Counted from the first letter of the stretch, positions 13,379-27,090 are shown. The stretch: DNA of 64,000 nt from Archegozetes longisetosus (GCA_018873245.2 JAEMBT020000006.1:9507855-9571854); one strand, 5' to 3'. Notes: generated by a model from the sequence alone, not told the origin. A program made the numbers and translations.

Positions 13379-13697
13379 GCTTGCATTTATCTATTGCTAC
13401 GCGAACATATGGGCCAAGTGCACATTTATAATAGATATGTTGACATTGTTTTGATGAAGTGATCGATTTATTGAAATTGCTATTCATAGTGATACATTGG
13501 CAAGTAAGTTGATAAATCGGTGTTCAACTTAGTGCTGCGATCGGTTATAAGATTTTATCGATTTACCAATTGAATCATCAGTATATTACTGAATAGCAAT
13601 TTCAATAAATCAATGGCTACATGAATACAATGTCAATATATCTATTATAAATATACATTTGATCCATATGTTCGCATAGTAATACATAGACGCAAAC
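13379..13697. repeat. Fold-back element with ~110-base arms
   Basis: The left arm (about 13379-13492) and right arm (about 13590-13697) are inverted. Over the best 86 aligned positions, from GCGAACATATGG to GAAATTGCTATTCA, I count about 12 mismatches. Inner parts are also weakly inverted around a central loop. There is no open frame. Confidence 0.75.
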
Positions 13698-14553
13698 ACT
13701 GACAAAGGTTATTCATAGTTTTCCATTGAATTACATAAATACTTTTAGTAATTTAACAAAAAGTTTACCCATTGTAAAAATGAAAATTTGTATCTGATAG
13801 ATATTAGAGATGAAAATGAATACAGTTTTGAAAGACTCAAACGGACTTACAGTTAATTTTTGAGCAAGCATATTTGGTAAGGTCGAAAATGAATAATTAA
13901 TTTTCACTGTGAGTGTACTAATTGTCTAAATTTTTATTTGAGCAATTCTATACGATAAAAACTGTTATGATCGATTATCTGGATTATCTAGATTATCCAG
14001 AATTTCTATATAGCTTAAGTAATAGAAACCAGATCAATGTTAAGCTGAAGAATATCGTTTTTAAAAAATTATATGAGAAAAAACAACTTGGACATTGAAC
14101 AAATTTTCTTAACTTATGTTATTGAACTTTGATGCTTTATTCATTTAGAAAAATTGCACACAATAAAACATAATGATTGATTTATAGATGATTTGGTTGA
14201 AAATGAAATGCATATGAGATATATCTTCTATTAAACCGTTATTTAAATTTATAATTTTTATTATGGGCTGAACAAGGATAAATGAAATGAATAAAGTGTA
14301 GTGTATTGCCTATTTAGCAAATGATTAATAGTTATAAGTATTAGATTGAGAATCATAATAGTATTGCAATACCGTTTTTCTTGCGCAAAACTCAACACAA
14401 ATTGAGTCGTTTTGTGTAGCTAACAAAAGTAAGCTTGAGAACATTCACAAGTTTGATATATGAACCAATCTAATCCCACAAATATGCACTTTAAGCAGTT
14501 TTTACTTTCTTCGCTACTTTAGTAACTGAACAAACTTCAATTATCATTTCAAG

Positions 14554-14557
<4 letters not shown>

Positions 14558-14586
<29 letters not shown>
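14558..14586. repeat. TC dinucleotide microsatellite
   Basis: An uninterrupted run of about 14 TC units. Confidence 0.9.
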
Positions 14587-14587
<1 letters not shown>

Positions 14588-14874
14588 AAATTTCTGACTT
14601 GTTCTCATAAAGCAATTCTATTAACTTTGTTGACTTTTAGTTAATTTACAATAGAAAAGGAAAAACTAAATTTATTAGAAAGTTATAGTTAATGCAATTG
14701 AATTGCTCTAGGTTTAGTGAAAGGCCAAGATGTAAGTTGTAATCATAGAAAATTTGGCACCAGAAGACTTGGCACATATTAGATTGTGATTATGGTTAAT
14801 AAGTCAAATGTAAACTTTACAGTATAACCGATCAAATTATTTAAATAACAATGTAAAATATTTTCATTTAATAA

Positions 14875-17800
14875 TTAAATCCCTGATATCTTCAATTGAA
14901 TTGAGAACCAAATGGAAATCGATACCCAAACAATCAACGCTAACGGCAAACATTTAATATTCGGTGAGCCATCGCTGTGGTGATTGTGGGAATTAAGAGT
15001 TACTCTGTCTTCGCTTTCAAGCGTTATGTGCTCCGAAGTTATTTCATATCCAAACACTTCTGTCAGAACTATTGGCTTATTTCTATTTCTTTCTACAAGA
15101 ATGAATCAAAAATTAGTTCTATATATAGATATCAGGTAGATCGGGTCAAGTCAGGTCAAGACAGTTCACCTCCTCCTTGGCTATCGTCGAAGGCAACTGA
15201 ACTTTTGGTTCCGTAATAGTTTTGTTTTCTTCCATTATTTGATTCTTTTGCTGCAAATGGCACTAACTCTGAATGCAATGAAGGCTTTGGCGTTTCAAAT
15301 AATTTAATAGTCGCCTGAACTTCTCCAAGAATATTCTTGGCTACACATCTATAGAAGGATTTGATTGATTAATCGATGTTTTGTTCTAAGAAGAGCATAC
15401 GTACGCATAAGTGCCGTAATCCGATATTTTCAAATCCATGATTTTCAACCTAATCAGTCAAAAGTGAATTACTTATAAATCATATACATTTCTTATTGAA
15501 CCACTTCAAACAGAACTAAGCAGAGACTAGTTAAATTTAAATCTGCACAAAGTTTAAATATACCGCATTTCCATTCTGTAAGGGCTGTTTGTGGGATCGG
15601 TATAAATTTTGTATTTTGCATTTGGATGTATGATTGCTTGATCCGTATTTCTTGTCCAATAAGTTGAAGATTGTGGATGTGATTCTAAAGTGCATTGCAA
15701 AGTCACATCATTTCCAATTGGCGCTCCAATCAGTTGATTAGGTGGCCATATTAGCGGCGAAACTAAACACAAATTTACAAAACAAACTTATATAATCCTA
15801 ATCTAGCTTTTTTTTTAATGATTTAGAGCATTCACTTTATCAACTTATATACCAAAATTCTTTAAAATTCAACTACATTGTGCAAATTTTCTATCTAACA
15901 TGTCAGATGTTAAAATCTCGATTTGCAAATTATGATTTTAAAATTTTTGGTTTCAAATATTACTGTCCAATATTACTGATAGTATTGAAATATTTTTACA
16001 TAATTCAAAGATATCAAACTGAATCGTAAACATACACTGAATATCTTTTTAATAAGATTTCAATGGTTTTATACTTGTATTTATATGTGTAGGTGTTTTT
16101 TATATAAAACAAAGTTTTCACTACAAAAATAGTTTGTTTGCATTAAAGTTAAAGCTTAGGCATGACCTAAATATTTAATAAAGATTTTGGGAAAAATTGT
16201 TTTCAAACATATGAATACCTATATAAGAAACTTATAAGTTGTAGCGAATAGATAAATAAGTTGATTTGTTTTTGTTTATAGGTTCAGTACAGGAAACCCG
16301 AAATATAGTCTGAAGGGATTAGATAACATTTTTACTACAAGGCTAAGGTTTGGATCTTGTGCTATCGATAAACAAGACTACAGTAGCTGCTAATGTATAG
16401 TGCGGTCTTAAGAAACCGACTCAAACGGCTCATTCATTTAACTAATGCTGTACATAAAACTTGACTTCCCTTCAACACAATCCAGAACTGAACAAAATGC
16501 GAGGATTTTCAATAGCGGTTACTTTCAATATTATAATTGAAACTTTATTTAGGTGTCTGGTTTGGTCAAAATAAAAGTGCTTCACTTCATTAGAATATTA
16601 AAGTCTCCGATTTCCAAGTTTGGCTTTATTAGAAGCTATATTTTAATGATGCTTTCCCTAACTAAGTTATAATGATCTGATCAAAATTAGTTTTGAAGCC
16701 CATATGGATTGACTGATGAAAGAATGTCTTATAATAGTACAGAATGTTTTGTTATTAAAATAAAGTATTTCAAGGTTTCAATTTGTTGAAGATAATAGAA
16801 AGCATAAAAATAGTTTATAATATAAACAACACAAAATAATTGCTAATGGAATAACTGAGCGCTTATACATTAGTAGGTTATTTATAAACAAATTTAATTT
16901 ACCCAATAAATAGCGGAATAACTTGAATTATAAATTCAATACTGAAGGAATCGGCTGGTTGTAAATTAAGCTTGAATAAACTTAACCTAACACGTCTGCG
17001 AATCATGTTCTCCGAATAATTGATGTGTCACTAATTTGATGATCAATCTGGTAAATATTATCCTCCTAAGTTCTTCTAAAAGCTTTGTGCTTCTGTAAAT
17101 ACTCAACCTTTGCTCTATAATTATCTGAATCATATTTCCCACTTTGATCAATTTTGTATAAAAACAACGTACTATTCAATAAGATTTCAATACGTTTCTC
17201 TACTTCTATGCTTATTTATTGTAGGTTCATAAGTTATGCTTCAGTTTTTGCTTAATTAGAACAAAGCTAATTTATTGATGATATCTGTGGAAAATGGATA
17301 TAAATGCCTTTGCTCTCATTTGAGCCTTAGACTGAGGAACTGAGACTTAGGAGCCGAAGCCTTTTCCTTTTATTCATGTTTTATGCATTGAGAAATGATC
17401 AAATAAAACTTATTTTTATGACTTTAAGATCATATTTCTTGGAATAGATCACACAAACAACAAGTTATCTATGCGTTTAAAATGGCAGAAAAGAAGTGAA
17501 TCGAAATTTTCTTATTGAATATGCTGGTTTAATTGGAGCTGAGTCTAGCCATATCAAAAGCAACGATAGAAATGTTCAAGAAATTGAGCCGTGTTTCGCG
17601 TTATCTCTTGCTATATATACATATCCTGAGCAAAAAAATATGTGACCTAAAAACGGTCTTTTCTGTAAATATTGATAGAATATCCAAATATTAGCTGAAT
17701 ATCAGTTAGATTGTCGATTTACAAATAATTGTGCCAACTCAGGAAAATCGTAATAAGCTGATTAATCCATATATAAAACTATAAAACTACGATGAGACTG

Positions 17801-20800
17801 TCTTTATTCTGGGATCATTGTCAGCATACAGATTGACAATTAGTTGAATCTCAATAGAATTTAATGAGAAAATATAGCAATTTTGTTTGGCAGAGTTAAT
17901 CTGCCTAGTCTAACATGAATAAACTGATTGTAAGGCTTTGAGTAATGTTTATGTATTTATAGTAAAAGCTATTATTATCGTTACTATTATTAGTCTTACA
18001 ATATTTACGATCTCTCTATATTCTAAAGAGAAGCGATTGAAAAGTTTGTTTATACGCACAGCTTTTAAGTTTAGTGTTTTCACTAATAGCAATAATTATG
18101 TTAATTAAACTGAAGTCACTTTAAGTCAATATTCCTGAGTGTATGTAATCACAAAATGTCATAAATTGAGCACTTCAACTAAGACCACATTCAAGATGTT
18201 AGATGCGTTCAATTAGAATCTTTCAAAGAATTTAGTTCTTACAAAAAATCAATTCGTATTATTTTCAGCCAATTCGTCTCAATTCTCGAGTGTCTAAGAC
18301 ATGACTAAACTTATTTTAACGTTTTTTGGAGTAAATTTAATAATCAAGTTTGTATCTGAAGGTTGATTGCAGGCACAGATGACTGGTTTTTTTAGTTTTA
18401 TGAGCATCATCTTTTAATATTAAGTTAGCGAATGACAGAAACCATTGCAAAGGGATTGCTCTGCCTCGCTCATAATTTAAAATTCAGTTTTATATACACT
18501 TTTATGTAGTATCAAATTTTTATAACTTTATAAAACTTTTATAAAACTTTAAATGAACTAACGAATAATTCACTAAATTATTATAACTGAAATATATAAG
18601 ATCGAGCAGATAAGAATTTTTTTATTCAGATAGTTTTTACTAATTTGATTAACAAAAAATCAATTCAATTGGTTTTACAAATTAAGTTCTATGAAATTAT
18701 TTTGGGCAACTGAATGGGAGCCAACACATGCCTTACATGAGGCTGTAGTTATCTTCAATCTAATCAGATTGTGTTAATAGATTGAAACAACATGTTTGTG
18801 GTAGTACATGCGTTAAAAGCTTTCACAGGCTAAAACACTATTTAGTTATTCTTATGAATAAAAATCCCAAAATTTTCGAGCAACTCGTCGAAATATAGAG
18901 TGAAAGAAGTGTGGTTACGAAACCTAACCTAGAATATAGGACCCAAGGCTGGGCCCAAATTATTTCGAATTGATTTTAGAGTCTCAATATTGATCTGAAA
19001 GTGACTACAGCATTGTTGGTTGAACGGCAATTAAGTTGAACGAATCTATTCTATTAAATTATTATAAAAGTATTTTGCTGACTAAAAGTGCATAATTGAG
19101 CGTAAAGTTTTATTTTGTGTCAAAAGTACAGTTCGTTAGATATCTTTACCTCAAAGAAGTTGCTCCTAAAGCCACAGTTTAAAGATTGATTTGGTTTTCT
19201 TTTAGTGAATAAAAAAGCTTTCAATGGGAATACAATGCATTAGAGAAAAGGAGCTGATATCATATAATCTATTGTACTTTTGCAAACTGTATTCAAACCC
19301 AGAAGTTATATATTGCATCCCTTTCTTTCACTCTGCGCTCGTATTACAATAACTTTCTATAACTTTATGTAACATTCTCGACTACACTATTATAATAAAT
19401 GTCTTAACTCTAGTGCCCCTTTACACTCACATTCACTAAAAACTTTCTCGATCTTTATCTCAAGGATTTGATTCGGCAAAATTGATGTCTTAAAAATTTG
19501 ATCAACAACTTTGTTTTCGACATCAATTTGTGAAGTAACTCATATTGATTATATTCAACCGAGCGAAACTTCATTTGATAAATGACTCGATTTTTAAGAT
19601 AATTCATGAAATAAGTTTTCATCTAATGAAACTTGGATCACGTTTTGTATCTCATTCTTAGATCGAGAACACGCTAACGGATGAGAAGATTGCGTAGCAA
19701 TTATGAGGTTTATTTGCTAAATATATTAAAGCTGTGCATAGTTTTATAGCATATTTAACTACAAATATGTTTATGATATGAATAAAAAGTACAATCCAGA
19801 TGTTTCACTCGAGATTTAGTTTGAAAAATTTACATTTAGATCATGAAATGCATTGTTTTAGGGAATATAATATGGAGATAGCGTAAGCTGTAGTCTACTT
19901 ATTGATCTGTTTGTTTGATATGTGAGTGGAGGAAATCAGTCTCAATGGGGGTATTGGGATATAGTTGGCTTGTTTGTGTCATTAACTAGTTATTGATTAA
20001 TTCAATTTGACACTTACAGTTTATGCCTAAGAAGATTCTTTTGCTCACTGCTGTTCGGATTCTGTAAAATATTAATGTCATATCATATCAATTATTCTTC
20101 AATTAACTTTAGTTTAGACTAACTTTTCAAACGATTGCAATAAAAATGCAGTCAGAGATCAGTAATATATTAAAGATTTTGGCTAATGGGAGAAACTGAT
20201 CATATAATACTTTATGTGCGACAAAATGTAATATTATATGTAATATTATATGATTACCAGGTCCTGACACGGCTAGATCAACCGTTCGATTATTATTAGT
20301 GCTAACCATTTTGACTCATTGCTCTCAATCTTATTCCTGTATCGCGTCATTTTATTCAATTCTCTTCTTATAACATCAAACTAACCAAAATCATCAAAAA
20401 TTATTGAAAATTATTCTAATTATTACTTGCTTTGAATGAGACTATAGTCATAATTAAGAAAGCGATTAAGGCAATCGCTATGAAAATTGATAATTGCAAA
20501 AAATTATAAATCTTCTAAAGACTACATTCATTTTGAAATGGAAAAATTTGGTTACAATCAGTTAAGGAATATCACTACTTTATCGCACATTAAAAAAACT
20601 CCATATCGACTAATGCCATAGGATTGGATCAATGTGATAGGATTGGACTAATGCCTTAGCGCTGGACTAAAATGCTTTATTGGAACTTTTGAAAAGTTAG
20701 ATTATATTTTAATAAATTATACGTAAAACTTACCCATTTGAGGCGATGCATATATAAGCTCCTATAAGTTAACAATTGAACTTTAGATATTGTTAATCAA

Positions 20801-22967
20801 ACATTAAGTCTCTATAAATTCTTCTATAACTAATTCGTTAAAAGCAAAGATGTTTTTGCTTTAGTAGAGTACTGTCTCTCTTAAGGTCTAACTGTCGCTC
20901 ATTGTTTTCAACTTAGATTGTTTTGAATTTTCTAGAATTTAGATGAGACAAATTAAATAGAACGATACGCTATACTAGAGCGGTAACATTTGGGCTCACA
21001 ATTATTATTTAAGGTTTAATAACAAAACAAACCATTATATGGACATGACCTAAAATTTTGATCGGATCACAAACAAAGCATCATTTATATAGTAAGTCAT
21101 TTTAGCTTTTGCCGCATTGTATGACTTTCTCTGAACATCAGTCTATATCTCGAACAATACAATGACTTTTACTCTCAAAAATTCTACTCCATTTCGATAT
21201 TCGCAAGCTTTGAACCAACAAATTGATTTGAAATCAATTAAATTGGCTTCTTTTCGATAAACTGATTTTTAAAACTAGTTTACAATGATTTAGAGAGGAT
21301 AATAAAATGGAGACTTACAGCTTAGGACATGTAATTTTGTGATTTGAGTGCTTAGATTTTATAAAGAGCTTCAGATAAAGATATTATTTGGAAAACGTTG
21401 CAATAAAGCAAGCATTACTTGTGTTAACACTTACATCTTTGCGACCTATTATAGACTTTATAGAGACTATTAGGCTTAGAATGTATTTAATCAGTCAAAC
21501 CCATATGAAGTCTTGTAACTTTGGTCAGGTTCAAGTACTCTCCATTTATTGAGACCACTATAAAAACAAACAGTTCAATTAGATTAACCACTTATTATGC
21601 CGCACATTCCTTTATATATTTGTTTCCTTTCTTTCCTTTTTTACTCTCTAAACTCTTCTAATTTCTTAACTATTATGTATAGATGTTGTACATTGTTTCG
21701 ACTGTTTTAAGTTTTAATAACTATGTGTAACTAGACCTATAAACTTTACTATCGCATGACCAAAACCTATCTAATTTATATTGAAGCTTTCATCAATTTC
21801 AAGAATCATCATTTCATATTGTCACCTAACTTTCCTCATTTCTACTTCAAATGCCTGAACGTTTTATCAATCGGTTCAGTTTCTCGACTCACCTCTTTTA
21901 TTATTTTTTGTCGCACTATTTGGTTGCATATTGATTGCTTGCCCATCTTCTCTTCTCCATTTGATTTCAGGTTCAGGATAGCCACTAGCTTTGCATCTTA
22001 GGCTGACAGAAGAATCTTCGCGCACTTCTGTATCGGAACTGGTGAATTCTTCGAGGAAACGGGGCGGCACTAAACGAATAAGTATGAAAAATGATGTTTA
22101 GATGAATTACAGAATAAATAGAGGAATAGCTGGTTTGAAAAAAGACAATACTTGGTTGGAGATAAGACAATACTTAGTTCGAAGCAAGATAATACTTAGT
22201 TTGAAATAAAACAACACTTAGTCTGAAGTGACAAGGTTTACATACCAACTACATTCAAAAATCCAACCCGATTTTCCATAGGATCAGTATTGATTTGGCA
22301 CATATATTCCCCGCGATCTTCCTCTCGAATATCACGAATATGAAGATAAAAAGTGGTTCCTGCGTGACTGCTTACTGAAAGGCGGCCGCTACGAAATATC
22401 ACTGTGTCGTGTAATGCTAATAACGTATGTTTGTCTTTATGAAACCATGCAACCTAAGCAAAAATGGGACTTAGCTTATATGATGAAAGTCATTCTAGTC
22501 AGTCATACAACAAAGCTTTCATTATGTATGGCCTGAAATGCCACTTTCCTCTACTGCCTAACACTATTGTCATGAAAAGATGATCGGACAAAATAAGTGT
22601 TTTATTTACTTGATATCCTTTTTTCAAGTTGCGTACAATGCATTGAAAAGTAGCATCGCCACCAACTGCTACCGTAACATTGTTTAGTGAGTCATCAAAA
22701 TATGGCAGATCATCACTTTGGGCCGCATTCACATTTATTACTGAATATGAGCTGATCGAAAGTGTGCCTAAAAGCAGAACACAGAGCAAATAGGTTTAAG
22801 TGGTGTATTAACTGATTTACATTATCAGATATGCGTGAATGAAGTGCAAAACATTAGCATATGATAGTGAACTTACATGTAGTAATATATGCGCACAATT
22901 TCCATGCATAGGCATACTTGCAGAGTTTGGAGCGCCCAAAGCATCCAACTTCTCGCTTTCCATTCAT
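14875..22967 (-). CDS. DIP-like (Dpr-interacting) three-Ig GPI-type adhesion protein
   Basis: Eleven exons on the minus strand: 22967-22877, 22767-22610, 22453-22246, 22069-21893, 21557-21501, 20761-20734, 20061-20018, 15762-15564, 15449-15405, 15348-15170, 15059-14875. All junctions keep phase and give 456 residues. The start ATG at 22967 leads into a hydrophobic signal region that crosses intron 1 and ends near VNAAQ. Ig1 carries FQCIV, VAWFHKD and EYMCQINTDPM, a strong DIP hallmark. Ig2 carries VPPRF, LRCKASG, TRLHMGAYICIASNG and VSKRIFL. Ig3 carries LIWPPNQLIGAP, LQCTLES, YWTR and CVAKNILGE. The last exon encodes a C-terminal hydrophobic tail typical of a GPI signal. DIPs pair with Dpr Ig proteins in synaptic partner choice. 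Exons of 28 and 44 bases split Ig2; the 4.3 kb intron 20017-15763 holds nothing else recognisable. The exact paralogue group is not resolved. Confidence 0.88.
15763..20017 (-). other. Large intron of the DIP-like gene
   Basis: 4.25 kb between the exon coding VSKRIFL and the third Ig exon. It is AT-rich and no coding exon, RNA gene or transposon frame was recognised in it. Confidence 0.6.
22142..22229. repeat. 22-base tandem repeat, four copies
   Basis: Units 22142, 22164, 22186 and 22208 follow the pattern AAGACAATACTTAGTTNGAA with point changes. The array lies in the 22070-22245 intron of the DIP-like gene. Confidence 0.85.
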
Positions 22968-25897
22968 CCTTGTCTACTACTCTGCGCCGATTGAGACGTC
23001 AAACATCAACTCACACAACAAATGACACATCAAATTGCACTTATTTTCACTTAAATAAGTCTCACACTAACCCAGTCTTCAACACTGACCGGTCTAATGA
23101 TTGAGCATTTATTCAAAATGTTTAACTGTTTGACTGAACGCTGATCATGTGCACAATTAAGAGCGCAATCTAAGAATGGCGTCTCATGTTTAGACTCAGT
23201 TTGATCGTCATGCTATCTCTATCTAAGTTCCGTTCGATCGGCTCTGGCAGAAAACGTTGGTATTTGTGTGTATCTTAAGTTACGCCAATATTGGAGTGAA
23301 TGCCACTGCAATGAAGCGATCGATAAGAGTGACTGACTATCCACGAGTAATAGCAACATCTTATTCACTTTTCTGTACATCCCAGTAGTCATGCTTAGCT
23401 CTACTTGCGCCCAACATTACTATCTCTACTTTCCCCCTCTAAATATGTCACCACTTTTCTACTGGAAACAAGAATTCCCTCCACCAAAACCTATTCTTAC
23501 AAATGATCTCCTCTTTCACACAATCGCTTATTTACATATAATCACTTAAACCATTTGATTTGTATGTCTCTTTAAACTGAATTTGCATGAGAATAGCGCT
23601 TATCTGAAATCAAATTCTGGATTCAAGTTTGTTTTAGGTGTCAGAAACTATTTATTTTTTTGTCATTCAAGCACAACAAAAGCATTATAGATGTTATTAC
23701 GTACTGATAAGTCAACCTTAATTATTATCTCTTTCTCCCAAAGTAACATTATATGCAACATATTGCTATTAAGCTTAACTAATCAAACATATATGAGTAC
23801 AATGCTTAATCGATAGATAACACAATGATTCATCTCTTTATGATTCATCCTATAGGCAATCAATTATTTGAACTAGTATGAACCACTTAACATCAGGTTC
23901 ACTCTTCTTCTCTTCTCTTCTTCTCTTCTCTTCTTTACACTTTACTCTCAACCTTATTTACTGTTAAATGAGTCGTTTTCTTTTAATTTTATTCAAACAA
24001 CCTCACAGCTACTCAAAGGATTAAAAGCTTAAAGTGTCGAGTTTTACGCTCTTCCGAACAATCACTATGGCTTTATATACATTTGAAGTAACGTTTTTAA
24101 CATTATATTCTCTCTTTTCAAAGTGAAGCCTTCTAGGCTTTTGTATTATATAATGCACTCCAGGCCTTTTGCTGCTAACATCAATTTGAAGCCTAATTAA
24201 TCTCTATATTCACAATGAAACTTATATTATAACTATACTTATGTTTCTTCTACTAAACCTTTCTAATATCCGAATCTGTTCTAATGCTCACTAATCTTTC
24301 TTTCAATCAGTTTATAAAACAAATTATCGTTTTCGAACGTATTTTGTTTTGGTTTTATTCAGTAATGTTTAACTTATTATGTTCCACTTTTTTGCAAATC
24401 ACTATTATCTATAATTAAGCTTTTATTCTAATGACGATCCCAGAGATGTAGTCAAAATAATTATTATCAATGGTCTATGAAAAAGATCGATCTTTACCTA
24501 ATTATATTATCAAAACTATGTAAAAATAATGGATATCTTGTGTAACAATTACAAAAACCGTTTAATTTTGAACATGCACCCATCAAGGACATTGTACAAC
24601 CACTAAAAGAATGGGCGATAAATCTTCAGCTAAATGGAATGCAATTAAACCAAATTTCACATGATTACCTTCAATTGTCGATATAATTTAAATCTTTATT
24701 TAATTAGTACTACATAAAATGAGCCAAAACACAAACATTTGAGTCTTATTTAACTTGTATATATAGTGCCGTTGCAGGCTAAAAGTATCAAATGAACACT
24801 CAAATTTTTTTCACACAAACCTTAACCAACATTCAAATATCCATCTGTTTTTTATCCAACCTTTCATTAGTGTTTGACAATAAGTAATCAGTTGATCCAT
24901 CAGATAAATACAGTTTCAAGCTGTTTTTCTTCAGTACGGGCCCACACTTGAGTTTCGAAAAAATTTCCAAGAGTTATAGCCCTTAGCCCCTTGCTGGGTC
25001 ATATAATAGTTATGGTAACATACAATTTAGCTTGGAATTAGAATTATGTTGTTATTTTTTGTTTGCTTTGCTTTCTTTTTATTAGAGTGTTTGGAAAGTT
25101 CGTCGTAATGTTTTTGATTGTTGCACTAAATTGAAAAGCTTTATTCTATGTATAAATATTTTCGAGTCAAACTCGTACTGTCAACAATGCAAAACCTTTT
25201 ACTCAGGAATGCAATTTCCTAATATACTACATAGTAAGTTATCTTAAGTTAAGGTAGCAGTTAGTGCGAGTCGTAGCAACACAATTTGACAATACATTCT
25301 AAGCAAAAAGTGTCTTTTTCAGTAAGGTTATTAGACAGTAGATTGCAAATAAACACTCGCTTTTGAATAAACTTGGTTGCAAAATCAACTAAGAGAGTCT
25401 CTAATTCAATATGATTACTGAAAACTACTGACCTCAAGGTAGTTTGTAAATCTGTCAGATAAAACTAATTAGAAGGCACGACACAATTGGGACAGTATCT
25501 CAATTAAGTGCTAATGCAATTTGTTCTTCAATTCAGCTAATACTTAATGTTTTAATTAAAAATTTATGCAATTCGATTTTAAAATAATTAATTATGATTA
25601 TCATACTGTAATCAAACTAATGTTTGGATACAGTCAAATGTTAACTGAATTTAATTTAACAAAGTGCGTTAGGACTTTATTTCAGACAATGTCACAATTA
25701 TGTTCTTTGAACAGAAAACCGATTTCAAACTCATTACTAATTAAGTGAGCTTCTGTTTTAATTTGCTAATTTTTATTGTAAGATGATTAGTTGGTCTATT
25801 TTTCCGATACGTATAGCACCATTATCTCCTTCCTCTAATCGATAATATTTAATGTGGTTTAAAGCTCAAATTGTATAAGTTAAATGAGATTGATCAT

Positions 25898-26043
25898 ACA
25901 GTTAAACCTGTCAAACTCTAATAGCCAGTTAAATTGTTTCTTGTTTCTAAAAACAATAAAACAAGCTTTTACTTTCTATCGATTTAGTTAGCCTGCTTTT
26001 AAAAATCTCTTAACTGCATGTCAGAGTTGCACAGGTTTAACTG
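25898..26043. mobile_element. 146-base MITE with TA target duplication
   Basis: The element begins CAGTTAAACCTGTCAAACTC and its right end is the inverted form CAGTTAAACCTGTGCAACTC. Both ends are flanked directly by TA (25896-25897 and 26044-26045), the target duplication of Tc1/mariner and pogo-type elements. It is too short to code for a transposase. A decayed relative sits in an intron at 10691-10833. Confidence 0.85.
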
Positions 26044-26970
26044 TATTCTGATTTTATAGTTGAATAATCAAAAGTATGAATAAATCGTCAACTTAGACTT
26101 AAGGTTCAGAATTTGGAAGCAGATTCAACTTAATCACAATCGCAAGGGATTAAGGGATTCAAAATGAGTTATATCTATTGGACGCAAACTTTTTATTGTG
26201 ATCACACCAAACGACTCTATGAAAAAAGGTTATCTCGCATCAAATATATGTCTTAGCTTTTCGTATTTGAATGATTTATTGCTTATTTTGCACTCCAAAG
26301 CAGAAATTATCCATTTTTGCTCTCATTGCTCTCACACACAAATATATATATATATATATAAAGAAGAATATATATAAAGCATACGCTCTCGAATACAAAA
26401 CAAATAATTTTAAGCAAACAAAAGCTTATTTACAAAAATTTTATGCATCTAGTTTTCGAATGTAATTCTCGGTTATTAACTAGCAATATATGCCCTATAT
26501 GCCAAAAATTTTCATTATTAGGTCTATTAATTGTATTTTGAATTTAACTTCTAAAGACTTTAATGTATGAGCTCTACACTTTAACCGCTACACGAAAGCT
26601 CATTAGGCTTCAAATTGATTCATGCGTTTCAACTCAATTTTACCAAACCTCAATCAAATTTCTATCAAATCACTAAAGTATAAGTCAATTGAGAATAGCT
26701 TCTCGTAAGTTCTCGTAGCAAAATTTCTAAATATGCTATTAAAAAGGTCGAAGCGTTACGATCACAGTAAGAATTGAAGTATAGATTTCGTAAAAATCTT
26801 GGAAGTACATTAGTGAATGCCAGTTAATTCATTTAAATAGATATATATGAAATAATGCAGTTTGAAACTGTCTATGTAGAAAGATCATTGTTTTAGCATT
26901 TTAACTCTTAGACATTAGTAAACATTAGTATTGCCTTGGGGCACAGATCTGTTATATTAAAAAGTATTCT

Positions 26971-27090
26971 TAGTTTGTTTTGGCTATAAAAGGAAACTCT
27001 TAGCTTGCTCTAATTATATAAGGAAATCCTTAATTTGTTTTCATTATATAAGCAAATTCTTAGTCTGTATTAATTATAAAAGGAAATTAA
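26971..27090. repeat. 30-base tandem repeat, four units
   Basis: Units start at 26971, 27001, 27031 and 27061. Each has the pattern TAGTTTGTTTT followed by ATTATAWAAGGAAATTCT. The spacing is exactly 30 bases. Confidence 0.85.

Larger units (their letters stand above)
12190..14874. other. Intergenic region between the convergent Ig genes
   Basis: No coding exon was recognised. It holds two 20-base tandem units (12811-12830, 12831-12850; AAGATGACAAGCANGTATGT), a long inverted repeat (13379-13697) and a TC microsatellite (about 14558-14586). 3' UTRs of both flanking genes must lie here; AATAAA motifs occur downstream of the + gene stop, for example near 12392. Confidence 0.55.

Noticed and set aside
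21319..21350. Candidate minus-strand exon reading ITKLHVLS, resembling the Ig2 F-strand
   Set aside because: Its phases do not fit the flanking exons. The segment 21557-21501 fits both phase and sequence (LTKVTRLHMG) exactly.
22610..22789. Reading the exon upstream as a signal peptide LCVLLLGTLSISS
   Set aside because: That frame has no ATG before an upstream stop, and the first part is the pyrimidine-rich acceptor of intron 1. The exon at 22967-22877 gives an ATG and correct phase.
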